NCBI GenBank assembly: GCA_045597645.1
Contig: JAZLKM010000030.1
Span: forward strand, 1 to 17,280
Direction: 5' to 3'
DNA from: JAKSSE01 sp045597645
GTDB lineage: Bacteria; Bacillota; Clostridia; Lachnospirales; Lachnospiraceae
Length of the DNA: 17,280 bases
Shown here: one piece after another, positions 1 through 7,937 of the stretch
Numbering within the stretch: position 1 is the first letter of the stretch
Layout: each line of letters begins with the position of its first letter
Position numbers and translations under genes: made by a program
The notes under the pieces: model-generated
Seen by the model: only the letters and a program-made list of their open reading frames with translations
The model's database searches: none
Told to the model about the DNA's origin: nothing

Positions 1-250
1 TAGAGCGGCAAGCAGACGCACACTGACCTATGTGGCCGCCTTAAAAGTAAAATGAGCCCCAACAAAAGTGGATGAATTCTAGAAGACCACATCGAGTTTC
101 GGAGGAGGGCGCGCAATAAAACATCGCGAAATGAATCGCCCGCAGATTCCGAAAACGGGCTCGCCGTGGAAGAAGGCTGGTACATGTGCAACGGGCTAAT
201 ATGAATGTGGCGTCGTGGTGGAGGAGAATGGGCGGCTGCCCCCAAAGAAA
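1..250. other. No recognisable gene; possible tail of a plus-strand gene
   Basis: I find no convincing gene here. Plus frame 2 is open from the window edge to a TGA at 53-55 and would give a basic 17-residue tail, so the window may begin in the last codons of a plus-strand gene, but the tail is too short to identify. Bases 76-210 are open in plus frame 1 but have no credible start codon or ribosome site. The stretch looks richer in GC than the intergenic spacers further right. A short GCCCG/CGGGC inverted repeat (138-142 and 156-160) is visible but has no U-tract. Confidence 0.35.
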
Positions 251-276
251 AAGGACTATGCGGGTGCATAGTCCTT
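244..276 (-). terminator. Rho-independent terminator of the HD-GYP gene
   Basis: A perfect 11-bp stem (AAGGACTATGC, 251-261, against GCATAGTCCTT, 266-276) closes a 4-base loop. Read on the minus strand it is followed by TTTCTTT (250 to 244). It lies about 18 bases past the stop codon of the minus-strand HD-GYP gene. There is no T-run on the plus side, so it should act on minus transcripts only. Confidence 0.85.
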
Positions 277-293
277 GGAATGATGGTGTTGTG

Positions 294-1376
294 TTAGATA
301 ACTGCCTGGATGAATAGCTTGTCTTCATCGGCAAGTTTGATGAAGGTGCCGTCCTGGAGGCGGATGAGCGGACGCGAGAGATGATTTTGATCAATCATGG
401 CTACACGGCCTCTTTTGCCGTTGGACAAAAGAACATCTGCGCCTACATAGGCCTCTGCAATGTGCTGCAGGAAGATTAAGATGAACTGCGGATGGAAGCG
501 CTGAAGGCCAGTGCTTTCAAATTCTGCAACTACATCGAATGGACACATACCAGCACGGTAGGTGCGGTTAGCAGTCATGGCATCGTATACATCGGCGATA
601 GCAATCATCATAGCTGTCGGCTCGATTTCATCAGAGGTAAGCCCCATCGGGTATCCAGTGCCATCGCATCGCTCGTGGTGCTGAAGAGCAGCTAACTTGA
701 TTTTGCGGTCGAGCTTTTGATTTTTGAGCATCTCGTGACCATACTGAGGATGCTTTTTCATCATCTCAAATTCGTCACTTGAGAGAGCGCCTGGCTTCTC
801 GATAATCTCATTAGGGATAACAGATTTGCCTACGTCATGAAGCATGCCAGCAAGGGTCAGATTGTCGAGCTCCTCGCCTTTGTATCCAATCCACTCACCA
901 ATTACTCTGGAGATGATACCAACGTTCATGGAATGAGTGTAAGTGATGTCATCTAGCTCATGCATATTGTGGAGCATATCAAGAAGAGCTACCGTGGTAG
1001 ACTTGCGCTCCCATAGACGTCTTGCGCCATCTAGAATCTTCTGGGACTGAAGAGGCTCCTGTCTCAATATGAAGTCAGACAAGTGGTTCTTCATGGTCTT
1101 GACAGCCGAAGTGTAGTCCGCCTTAAATTCCTTGAACTCCTGACTGTTACGGATACGCTCGTAATATGTATCCAAAAGATAAGATGCCGGGTCATCTGGC
1201 GGAGCCTGCATCTGCTCCTCAATGCAAATTCTGCGGACACCGTAGTATCCCAGATGCATTATCATGTGAGCAGACAAAACATCACCCTTGTCTGCAAGTG
1301 TCTGTCCTCTTATAGAAAAAACATCTGCGCCCAGGACCATTCCTGGCTTCGCATCATTTATTTCAATCTCTTTCAT
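294..1376 (-). CDS. HD-GYP domain cyclic-di-GMP phosphodiesterase
   Basis: This 360-residue protein should hydrolyse the second messenger c-di-GMP. The HD-GYP core spans about residues 140-305. It has the HD pair in LHDVGK (H180, D181), H209, the double His H233-H234, then the family-defining HHE..DGTGYP (232-243), and D262 in IADVYDAMTANRTYR, so the metal and substrate residues look complete. The first 60 residues resemble the small N-terminal domain often placed before HD-GYP modules in clostridia, and residues 310-360 form a short C-terminal beta domain. No membrane segment or receiver is present, so it is cytoplasmic with an unknown input. I chose the ATG at 1376 because AGGGGTGG lies just upstream; an in-frame start 21 codons earlier would run through the promoter region. 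It is probably monocistronic. Which c-di-GMP process it serves cannot be read from the neighbours. Confidence 0.92.
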   Translation of the reverse strand: MKEIEINDAKPGMVLGADVFSIRGQTLADKGDVLSAHMIMHLGYYGVRRICIEEQMQAPPDDPASYLLDTYYERIRNSQEFKEFKADYTSAVKTMKNHLSDFILRQEPLQSQKILDGARRLWERKSTTVALLDMLHNMHELDDITYTHSMNVGIISRVIGEWIGYKGEELDNLTLAGMLHDVGKSVIPNEIIEKPGALSSDEFEMMKKHPQYGHEMLKNQKLDRKIKLAALQHHERCDGTGYPMGLTSDEIEPTAMMIAIADVYDAMTANRTYRAGMCPFDVVAEFESTGLQRFHPQFILIFLQHIAEAYVGADVLLSNGKRGRVAMIDQNHLSRPLIRLQDGTFIKLADEDKLFIQAVI

Positions 1377-1410
1377 ATCCACCCCTAGTGAAACAATTAC
1401 ACGTAGAGTT

Positions 1411-1439
1411 ATATTAACACAACATAGTACTAAAGTCAC
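1411..1439 (-). promoter_or_regulatory. Candidate promoter for the HD-GYP gene
   Basis: On the minus strand GTGACT (1439-1434) and TAATAT (1416-1411) are separated by 17 bases, giving a moderate sigma-A match about 35 bases before the start codon. Alternative -10 registers such as TATAAC overlap it, so the exact position is uncertain. Confidence 0.4.
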
Positions 1440-1480
1440 TATTCTCTTTTAGACTTTTACAACAATATTATTACTATGTT
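1421..1480. promoter_or_regulatory. Inverted repeat between divergent promoters, possible shared operator
   Basis: AACATAGTA (1421-1429) is exactly mirrored by TACTATGTT (1472-1480). One arm lies in the spacer of the minus-strand promoter and the other touches the first base of the plus-strand -10 box. Nested inside are AAAGTC (1432-1437) and GACTTT (1452-1457), also complementary. The placement fits one dimeric regulator controlling both genes, but no regulator is identified. Confidence 0.35.
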
Positions 1481-1485
1481 ATACT
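1456..1485 (+). promoter_or_regulatory. Sigma-A type promoter for the small membrane protein
   Basis: TTTACA (1456-1461) and TATACT (1480-1485) are separated by 18 bases, one mismatch from consensus in each hexamer. The expected transcript start is near 1492, giving a leader of about 28 bases that ends in a GAAAGGAAG ribosome site before the ATG at 1520. Confidence 0.7.
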
Positions 1486-1519
1486 TTACGTAATTTAATA
1501 ATAGAAAGGAAGTAAAATT

Positions 1520-2083
1520 ATGTCATCAACTGCATCAAACACTGTAAAAAATCTATGGATTGCCCAGATTGTCATTGTTGCCTGCGCATTCATCGCTGGT
1601 TGCGGCCCTGAGTTTTTCCTGTTCGCAGGCGGTATCGGCGGAGCTATCGTAGCAATGCTTGCTCTTAAGAAGTCTGCAGACGAGCTGGGCCCCAGCGAGG
1701 AGCTTGCCAAAAAATACACCATCATCCTGGTTCTTTCTGCTGTAGGCTTTGCGCTTGGATTTATCCCAGTTGTTGGTGGAATTATCAAAGGCGCTATGAT
1801 GCTGGTTATCGCACTTATGACTATGCAGATAATTAATGCTATCGTTCCAAATCTCAACAGCAGACTTGAGGCAAAGGGCTTTACCGGAGTAGCTGCATTC
1901 GGAAAATATGTTCCTAAGATTACACTTGGTGTATCTATTGCAATCGCAGTACTTAGCGGTCTTGGAGCGATCCCGTTCCTTAAGGTATGCAGAAGCATCG
2001 GCGAGTGGCTTTACATGACTCTCTGTGGAATGTTCCTCGTTTACCTCATCCTTGTATGGGTTAAGGTTAAGCCAGAGGACTAA
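1520..2083 (+). CDS. Small polytopic membrane protein, function unknown
   Basis: I do not recognise this 187-residue protein. It has about five or six hydrophobic segments, near residues 13-28, 32-49, 67-89, 91-110, 134-154 and 164-181. A polar, charged loop around 50-66 and a second around 111-133 separate them. The C-terminus is short and charged (KVKPED). It has no catalytic motif, no signature of a known transporter and no lipobox. The start is well supported by GGAAG 9 bases upstream and by a good promoter, and a strong terminator follows within 20 bases, so it is a single-gene transcript. It is divergent from the HD-GYP gene, which may indicate co-regulation but not function. Confidence 0.8.
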   Translation: MSSTASNTVKNLWIAQIVIVACAFIAGCGPEFFLFAGGIGGAIVAMLALKKSADELGPSEELAKKYTIILVLSAVGFALGFIPVVGGIIKGAMMLVIALMTMQIINAIVPNLNSRLEAKGFTGVAAFGKYVPKITLGVSIAIAVLSGLGAIPFLKVCRSIGEWLYMTLCGMFLVYLILVWVKVKPED

Positions 2084-2100
2084 TAATAAGATTCCAAAGT

Positions 2101-2140
2101 AAAACGCTTAGACTTTGTAATAAGCCTAAGCGTTTTTTAT
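2101..2140. terminator. Bidirectional rho-independent terminator
   Basis: AAAACGCTTAG (2101-2111) pairs with CTAAGCGTTTT (2126-2136), giving an 11-bp stem with a 14-base loop. It has a T-run on the plus side and, through the leading A-run, a T-run on the minus side. It lies between the convergent membrane-protein and ABC-exporter genes and should end both transcripts. Confidence 0.88.
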
Positions 2141-2164
2141 TGCTCCTATAGCCTCTTCTACATT

Positions 2165-3961
2165 CTACATCTGCAATTCCTTCAGTTCGTAGAAGCGACC
2201 TTTTTTCTCCATAAGCTCGTCATACGTTCCGAACTCCTCCAGGCCGCCGTTTCCGATTACCGCTATCTTGTCAGCATTTCTGATAGTTGAAAGTCTATGC
2301 GCTACAACCAGTGTGGTTCTGTTCTTAACCAGCTTCTCAATGGACTCTTGTATCAGCTTTTCTGAAATTGAGTCAAGTGCCGAGGTCGCCTCATCCAATA
2401 TCAGTACCTTCGGATCTCTGGCAAAAGCTCTTGCGATGGATACTCGTTGCCTTTGACCGCCCGACAAGTTGCCACCATGCTCTGTAACCATGGAATCAAC
2501 CCCATCCGGAAGCGAATCCACAAACTCTCTAAGATTTGCTGCATCTATTATCTGGTTTAGTCTCTCGTCAGATATATCCTCACGACCATAGGTGATATTT
2601 TGCCTAAGTGTACCCGTGAAAAGAATAGAATTCTGTGGCACCACACTTATAAACTGCCTGAAGCTCTTGTAGTTGATGTCGGCCATGTTTTCACCGTCCA
2701 CATAGAGCGCTCCCTGTGTAGGCTTTATAAATCCTATGACCAGATTTAATATTGTGGTCTTACCTGCTCCTGAGCCTCCTACAAACGCTATTGTCTCACC
2801 AGCTTTAATAGATAAATTGAAGTCCTTCAGCACCGAATCATCTGCGTCAGGGTACTTATATTCTACATGTTCAAATCTGATGTCACCTTTTACGTCCTTC
2901 AGTTTTCTCTTTCTGTCATTGTCCTCAACATCACCGCTTAAGAGAATATCGCCTAATGAGTCAACTGATTCCAATCCCTTAGTTATAGTAGGAAGCAACG
3001 CGATTATGCTAGATACCTGGGCCACAATGGTAGTGAAATATGATTGGTACATAGTGATATCACCGGCCGTAATGCGTCCCGTCGCCGCCATATAACCAGT
3101 GAATCCCAGGCAGAGCACCTGGAAGACCTGGAATGCCACCCAACTGATAGATGAAAAATAGGACTGTATAATATCCAGCCTCAGACCACTTTTTGCCACG
3201 TTTCCAAGCTGTATCTCCATCTGAGCGGTCTCTGTGTTTTCCAACGCGTGAGCCCTTGTGACCGGAATCATCTCCACCATTTCCATGACTTTGACGGAGG
3301 TCTCCTCCATGTCCCTTCGGAACTGCTTATTGTGACTTTTAATCTTGCCTTTAAATGCCGCCATTATTGCTACGGCAACCGGAATCGTAAATAGGAAAAA
3401 CAGGAATACCACGAAGCTTTTGGTTAAAACCACCGCCAACGCCACCGCAATGTTCATTATGATAGATATCACGGATATGAATATCTGTCTCGACAGATTC
3501 TCTATCTGCTCAACATCACGCATTATTTTCGACTGAAGTCGACCTGACTGCATAGCTGTGTGATAGCTGATTGACAGCTGCTGAAGCTTACGCACAAGCG
3601 AGCTGCGGAGGTTCATCTCCATGTTGCGGATAGTCTTTGAATATAAGTACACATGGACGTAATTAGACAATATATTCTGCCCGACCATAATAATCATAAC
3701 CACCACGTTTATTACTATTCTGCGTATATAGTCATCACCTGGGTCTATGGCTATATTTATAATATTTGCAGTGACAATCGGTAATATCCATACTGGCGAA
3801 TGCTTTATGAAAAAGAATACTATTGAAAAAAATAGCGACGTATAATGACCCTTATATAGGCCCAAAAGTGTCTTCAACCGATTATCTTTATTTCTGCGGA
3901 AATTCTCTAAAAACTCTTTTTCTTCCTCTTCCCACTCAATATCTATGTTCTGCGGTTTCAT
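2165..3961 (-). CDS. ABC exporter half-transporter (TMD-NBD fusion)
   Basis: This 598-residue type IV (MsbA/LmrA-like) exporter has a transmembrane domain at about 30-330 with six helices and an ATPase domain at 360-598. The ATPase is intact: Walker A GGSGAGKT (395-402), Q-loop Q443, signature LSGGQ (499-503), Walker B LILDE (520-524) with catalytic E524, a D-loop SALD, and switch H555 in AHRLSTI. It should work as a dimer in the cytoplasmic membrane, coupling ATP hydrolysis to export of a lipid, peptide or drug-like substrate. No second half-transporter lies beside it, so a homodimer is most likely. An acidic 20-residue cytoplasmic tail (EWEEEEKEF) precedes the first helix. The ATG at 3961 is supported by AAGGAAGGAG upstream. 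Substrate cannot be predicted from sequence; its divergence from ugd is only weak evidence for an envelope role. Confidence 0.93.
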   Translation of the reverse strand: MKPQNIDIEWEEEEKEFLENFRRNKDNRLKTLLGLYKGHYTSLFFSIVFFFIKHSPVWILPIVTANIINIAIDPGDDYIRRIVINVVVMIIMVGQNILSNYVHVYLYSKTIRNMEMNLRSSLVRKLQQLSISYHTAMQSGRLQSKIMRDVEQIENLSRQIFISVISIIMNIAVALAVVLTKSFVVFLFFLFTIPVAVAIMAAFKGKIKSHNKQFRRDMEETSVKVMEMVEMIPVTRAHALENTETAQMEIQLGNVAKSGLRLDIIQSYFSSISWVAFQVFQVLCLGFTGYMAATGRITAGDITMYQSYFTTIVAQVSSIIALLPTITKGLESVDSLGDILLSGDVEDNDRKRKLKDVKGDIRFEHVEYKYPDADDSVLKDFNLSIKAGETIAFVGGSGAGKTTILNLVIGFIKPTQGALYVDGENMADINYKSFRQFISVVPQNSILFTGTLRQNITYGREDISDERLNQIIDAANLREFVDSLPDGVDSMVTEHGGNLSGGQRQRVSIARAFARDPKVLILDEATSALDSISEKLIQESIEKLVKNRTTLVVAHRLSTIRNADKIAVIGNGGLEEFGTYDELMEKKGRFYELKELQM

Positions 3962-4063
3962 AGGACACTCCTTCCTTATTACTCACCTGCACACTCTACT
4001 ACCTTTTTCCTTACATGTACAGTTCTTTAGCAGATACAATATTTTCTATTTTCATTAAACATG

Positions 4064-4072
4064 TGATATACT
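4064..4072 (+). promoter_or_regulatory. Extended -10 promoter for ugd
   Basis: TGATATACT (4064-4072) is an extended -10 element (TG, one base, TATACT). No good -35 hexamer is seen 16-18 bases upstream, as is typical of extended -10 promoters. It implies a leader of about 90 bases before ugd. Confidence 0.55.
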
Positions 4073-4128
4073 CTATGAAATGTGTTATGCGCAGTAACGC
4101 CCAAACGTTCTAGACGCGCTTATCCAAG

Positions 4129-4156
4129 ATGATTTCATATATCTAGCTGAAATCAT
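4129..4156 (+). promoter_or_regulatory. Leader hairpin just before the ugd ribosome site
   Basis: ATGATTTCA (4129-4137) pairs perfectly with TGAAATCAT (4148-4156) around a 10-base loop. The stem ends 6 bases before AGGAGG (4163-4168). It has no T-run, so it is not a simple terminator; it may tune translation or mRNA stability. I could not match the leader to a known riboswitch class. Confidence 0.45.
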
Positions 4157-4172
4157 AGCACTAGGAGGATTT

Positions 4173-5420
4173 ATGAAAAAATATAATATAGCAGTAGCTG
4201 GTACAGGTTATGTAGGCCTGTCAATGGCCACTTTGTTAAGTCAAAAAAATCATGTAACAGCTGTAGATATTATTCCTGAAAAGGTAGATCTGCTCAACAA
4301 TCGTAAATCTCCGATTGTAGACCCGGAGATTGAAGACTATCTAGCAAATAAGGAGCTTGACCTCACCGCAACCTTAGATGGTGAGGCTGCATATAAGGAT
4401 GCTGATTATATAATTGTTGCAGCTCCCACCAATTATGATCCTAATAAAAATTTCTTTGATACTTCTGCCGTAGAGAGTGTAATTGAACTTGCAACAAAGG
4501 TAAATCCAAATGCATACATCGTAGTCAAATCCACTGTACCTGTAGGATTTTCCACAAATGTAAGAGCTAAGTTCAACAACAATAACATCCTGTTCAGCCC
4601 GGAATTTCTGCGTGAGAGCCGCGCCTTGCACGACAATCTGTATCCATCGCGAATCATCGTAGGCACAGACATGGATACTCCTGCGCTCGTCGAAGCTGCT
4701 AATGTATTCGCAGATCTGCTGAAGGACGGCGCAATAAAGGAAAATATCGACACTCTTATTATGAACCATACTGAGGCAGAGGCTGTAAAGCTATTCGCCA
4801 ACACCTATCTGGCCCTCAGAGTATCATATTTCAACGAGCTCGATACCTATGCTGAGCTAAAGGGCTTAGATACAGCATCCATCATAAAGGGCGTATCCTT
4901 GGATCCTCGTATCGGAGATTTCTACAACAACCCTTCCTTTGGATATGGCGGTTATTGCCTTCCAAAGGATTCAAAGCAGCTTTTGGCCAACTACGCAGAT
5001 GTGCCTAATGACTTGATTGCAGCAATAGTCGCATCAAACCGCACTAGAAAAGACTTCATTGCTGGCCAGATATTAAAGCAGGCAGGATACTATGATTATG
5101 ACGATGACACAGTATGGACTGCGGCATCAGAGAAAAACGTAACTATCGGTGTATTTAGACTTGCCATGAAGAGCAACTCTGACAACTTCCGTCAAAGCTC
5201 AATCCAAGGTGTAATGAAACGTATCAAGGCAAAGGGAGCAACGGTCATTGTATATGAGCCCACCTTGGAGGATGGTTCTACATTTTTTGGCAGCCGCATC
5301 GTCAATGACATAGAAGCCTTCAAGTCACAGTGTGATGCCATACTCACCAACCGTTATGACAAGTGCCTTGATGATGTAAAGGACAAAGTATATACCAGAG
5401 ATATTTTTCAAAGAGATTAA
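4173..5420 (+). CDS. ugd: UDP-glucose 6-dehydrogenase
   Basis: This 415-residue enzyme oxidises UDP-glucose to UDP-glucuronate with two NAD+, supplying uronic acid for capsule, exopolysaccharide or wall polymers. The N-terminal Rossmann fold begins with GTGYVGLSMA (10-19) and an acidic ribose-binding D32. KSTVPVG (119-125) and PEFLRES..DNLYPSRIIVG (143-164) are typical of the family. The central domain has K206 and N210, and the catalytic Cys is C262 in GYGGYCLPKD (257-266). A C-terminal Rossmann-like domain fills 315-415. AGGAGG five bases before the ATG fixes the start. No other sugar-nucleotide gene is adjacent, but the O-acylation operon converges on it, which suggests acidic surface polysaccharide. 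Its stop codon directly abuts that of the convergent gene with no spacer, so there is no room for a terminator between them. A GDP-mannose dehydrogenase is a less likely reading given the sequence around the catalytic Cys. Confidence 0.94.
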   Translation: MKKYNIAVAGTGYVGLSMATLLSQKNHVTAVDIIPEKVDLLNNRKSPIVDPEIEDYLANKELDLTATLDGEAAYKDADYIIVAAPTNYDPNKNFFDTSAVESVIELATKVNPNAYIVVKSTVPVGFSTNVRAKFNNNNILFSPEFLRESRALHDNLYPSRIIVGTDMDTPALVEAANVFADLLKDGAIKENIDTLIMNHTEAEAVKLFANTYLALRVSYFNELDTYAELKGLDTASIIKGVSLDPRIGDFYNNPSFGYGGYCLPKDSKQLLANYADVPNDLIAAIVASNRTRKDFIAGQILKQAGYYDYDDDTVWTAASEKNVTIGVFRLAMKSNSDNFRQSSIQGVMKRIKAKGATVIVYEPTLEDGSTFFGSRIVNDIEAFKSQCDAILTNRYDKCLDDVKDKVYTRDIFQRD

Positions 5421-6536
5421 TCACTTCTCGTCATATCCCAACAGATCTCTTATGAGGCTCTCGGACACTTCCATTACGAAGACGTCCGGTGCCTCATTTT
5501 TTATGTACTCTCTAGGATAGTATGTCCAGTCACTATCATATCTATAGACACCCAAGGTGCAAGAATAATCCTGATGCAGATATGGCCACAGCTCCATTCC
5601 AAAGCTATCTCGAACCATCATTAGCTTTAGTCCATTACCGTCTACATTTTCTGTTCGCCATGGTGTCCACAGCTCTCCCTGCTCTCCAGGCAAGAAATCG
5701 GAAAACGCTTTGGCATCCCCCACTGCATAATCAACATCCTGTGGCAGATAATCTCCAAGGCCAGCCAGCACTGCCAGGTCATTTTCCATAGGCGGGATCT
5801 CTTTAACCTGCAATGATGATATGGCTGGCAATTCATCACCTAGACACTCTCCCAGCTTTGCAGCACCAATATATGCCGCCACGCCTGTCCAGTGTGAGTC
5901 GTGCTTATAATACAAGAGCTCATCTACACTGCTTTTTGCTGTCAGAAAATCATCCTTCAGATATATCACCTGGACGTCCGTATCTGACATGACATCCACC
6001 ACCTGCTGCCCACGCGACACCTCACAAGGCTCTCCGTAGCAATCTGGCATATACTCACTATATATTCTCTCCTTATCAGGGACAATAAGCACTGCCATTT
6101 TACTTCCGGCATCATCGCACCAGGATTTGACGTTAAGCAATCCCGATTTTATCCTGGTCAGTTCCTGCTCGCTCAGCTGGTCGGTCCCCATGTATCCTCT
6201 AATAGTATCTCTGGTTCCTTCGTTTACAGGATTGTAAAACAGCCATCCGTCATCGCCCACTATCACCTGCTCGCCCACTGCCTGACCAAACACTTTGTAG
6301 TTTATGATGCTCCATGTTTTTATCAAAAAGGGTCTGAGTGGTAAATGATCACTGTAGTAATCTGTCAATTCAGCAGTGTAATTAGCATATTCAGTCTCAC
6401 TTGCCACTGGAAACTGAGCTAATTGACGCTTCTCATCTGCCCCGACGTCTGAACGCGCAAAAATACCTAGCACAGTCGGCATCACCAAAAGCACTATAAA
6501 AATCAGTATTAAGATACGTAATTTCTTTTCTCTCAT
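5421..6536 (-). CDS. AlgJ/AlgX-like SGNH O-acetyltransferase (DHHW family)
   Basis: This 371-residue protein is the likely extracytoplasmic partner of the adjacent MBOAT, transferring acyl groups to a surface polymer. One N-terminal hydrophobic helix (about 7-27) anchors it, and the rest is outside the membrane. It is followed by the family-typical E.RQLA.FP region (35-43). The SGNH-like catalytic residues are visible: D213 and H215 in HDSHWT (212-217) and Ser311 in VRDSFG (308-313). GDDGWLFY (94-101) is another family hallmark. Length fits the AlgJ/DHHW group. It is the last gene of the five-gene operon. Its ATG follows the MBOAT stop codon with no gap, and its ribosome site (CAGG) is weak, so translational coupling is likely. 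Its own stop touches that of the convergent ugd. The polymer acted on is unknown; alginate itself is unlikely in this kind of organism. Confidence 0.87.
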   Translation of the reverse strand: MREKKLRILILIFIVLLVMPTVLGIFARSDVGADEKRQLAQFPVASETEYANYTAELTDYYSDHLPLRPFLIKTWSIINYKVFGQAVGEQVIVGDDGWLFYNPVNEGTRDTIRGYMGTDQLSEQELTRIKSGLLNVKSWCDDAGSKMAVLIVPDKERIYSEYMPDCYGEPCEVSRGQQVVDVMSDTDVQVIYLKDDFLTAKSSVDELLYYKHDSHWTGVAAYIGAAKLGECLGDELPAISSLQVKEIPPMENDLAVLAGLGDYLPQDVDYAVGDAKAFSDFLPGEQGELWTPWRTENVDGNGLKLMMVRDSFGMELWPYLHQDYSCTLGVYRYDSDWTYYPREYIKNEAPDVFVMEVSESLIRDLLGYDEK

Positions 6537-7937
6537 CTAGAACCTGAAATATATGAAAGGATTGTATGTGCTACCTGCAAGCGCCAAAACACACAATACA
6601 TAAACTAATATCAGAAACGCCACTTCTATCCAGCTGCATTTAAGCCTATCTCTAGCCCTGCCAATCGCATTTACATTTGCAGCCACAAGCTGAAGCGGTC
6701 CACACAGCAAGACACCTGCTACAAGCATCGCTATCTCTCTACCGCCTACTACGGCTCCTAATACCAGTGGTGTGTATGTGTACTTCCACGGAAGCAGCAT
6801 ATGGAAAATGTATTTCACAGCATAGCTCACACTGTCCGCTCTAAATATTACCCATCCGAACATTACAATCAATACATTAAGTACAGCTGCCACTACCGGA
6901 AGTTTCTTCTGAATTTTTCCAAGTCCCATTCGCTCTAGAATCTGCCAGATTCCATGGTATAGTCCCCATAAGATGAACGTAAAGCTGGCTCCATGCCAAA
7001 GACCTGTTATTGCAAAAACGATAATTAGGTTGACATAAGTCCTAGCAATTCCCTTTCTATTACCGCCTAAAGGGATATACAGATATTCTCTAAACCATGA
7101 CCCCAGAGAAATATGCCATCTACGCCAAAACTCTCCTACTGATGTCGAAATATATGGCAAATTGAAATTCTCAGGTATCTCAAATCCAAACATACCACCT
7201 AGACCTATCGCCATATCTGAATAGCCACTGAAGTCATAGTATATTTGAAGCATGTAGAACACAGCGCCTATCCAAGCTGCGGCACCTGATATTCCTGCGA
7301 TATCTGTGCCATATACTTTGTCTGCTACCGCGCCTAACGTATTGGCTATCAGAACCTTTTTCCCCAGTCCGTAAATGAATCTCCTAATGCCGAGTGCTGT
7401 CCCATCTGCACTCAGTTTTCTATCAGTAATCTGGCTTCGTATTTCCTTATATTTTACGATAGGTCCTGCTATCAGCTGTGGAAAATAAGAAATATATAAA
7501 GCCATATAGAAAATATTCTTTTCTTTTTGGACTTCACCTCTATACAAATCTATTACATAGCTCATCGCCTGAAATGTGAAAAAAGAAATGCCTATCGGAA
7601 GCGCAATGTTTTTCACAGGCACCACGTCGCGCCTAAGTATTCCATTGACAGTAGCTGCCGCAAAATCAAAATATTTAAAATAGAAAAGCAAGCCTATATT
7701 GGCAACTACAGCAAGCGTAAGTACTAGCTTGGGAGACTTCTCCATCACAAGTCCCAAGCCCCAGTTCATAGTAATAGAAAGAAGCATCAATAAAATATAG
7801 ACAGGCTCTCCCCAGGCATAAAAAACGAGGCTTGCAATGAGCAACACCACATTCTGTGCCTTAACAGGGAGGAACCTGCCTATTATAAACACCGCGGGCA
7901 GAAACACCCACAGAAAAATCATTGATGAAAAGACCAT
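6537..7937 (-). CDS. MBOAT-family membrane O-acyltransferase (AlgI/PatA/DltB-like)
   Basis: This 466-residue polytopic enzyme is expected to carry acyl groups, usually acetyl, across the cytoplasmic membrane for O-acylation of a surface glycan. Family features are clear: FYAWGEP (39-45), YFPQLIAGPI (151-160), YYDFSGYSDMAIGLG (233-247), FWRRWHISLGSWFREY (270-285) with H275, and the catalytic H315 in GLWHGAS (312-318). About ten or more membrane segments are present and the length is typical. The start ATG overlaps the stop of the upstream acyltransferase as TAATG and has AGGAAG upstream. The SGNH partner follows immediately, which is the standard AlgI-AlgJ or PatA-PatB arrangement. DltB itself is less likely because no dltA, dltC or dltD is present. 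Confidence 0.93.
   Translation of the reverse strand: MVFSSMIFLWVFLPAVFIIGRFLPVKAQNVVLLIASLVFYAWGEPVYILLMLLSITMNWGLGLVMEKSPKLVLTLAVVANIGLLFYFKYFDFAAATVNGILRRDVVPVKNIALPIGISFFTFQAMSYVIDLYRGEVQKEKNIFYMALYISYFPQLIAGPIVKYKEIRSQITDRKLSADGTALGIRRFIYGLGKKVLIANTLGAVADKVYGTDIAGISGAAAWIGAVFYMLQIYYDFSGYSDMAIGLGGMFGFEIPENFNLPYISTSVGEFWRRWHISLGSWFREYLYIPLGGNRKGIARTYVNLIIVFAITGLWHGASFTFILWGLYHGIWQILERMGLGKIQKKLPVVAAVLNVLIVMFGWVIFRADSVSYAVKYIFHMLLPWKYTYTPLVLGAVVGGREIAMLVAGVLLCGPLQLVAANVNAIGRARDRLKCSWIEVAFLILVYVLCVLALAGSTYNPFIYFRF

Noticed and set aside
251..276. The hairpin as a terminator for a plus-strand gene entering from the left
   Set aside because: There is no T-run on the plus side; the T-run is on the minus side.
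41..394. Open frame of 117 codons on the minus strand at the left edge
   Set aside because: It runs through the HD-GYP terminator and into that gene's C-terminus in another frame, has no ribosome site and an unnatural composition.
1377..1439. Possible 21-residue N-terminal extension of the HD-GYP protein
   Set aside because: It would be translated from inside the promoter, has no ribosome site, and the internal ATG at 1376 has a clear AGGGGTGG.
3962..4172. Riboswitch in the ugd leader
   Set aside because: I could not match any known aptamer core; only a single simple hairpin is evident.
6537..7937. MBOAT as DltB of a D-alanylation operon
   Set aside because: No dltA, dltC or dltD is adjacent; the partner is AlgJ/DHHW-like with SGNH residues.
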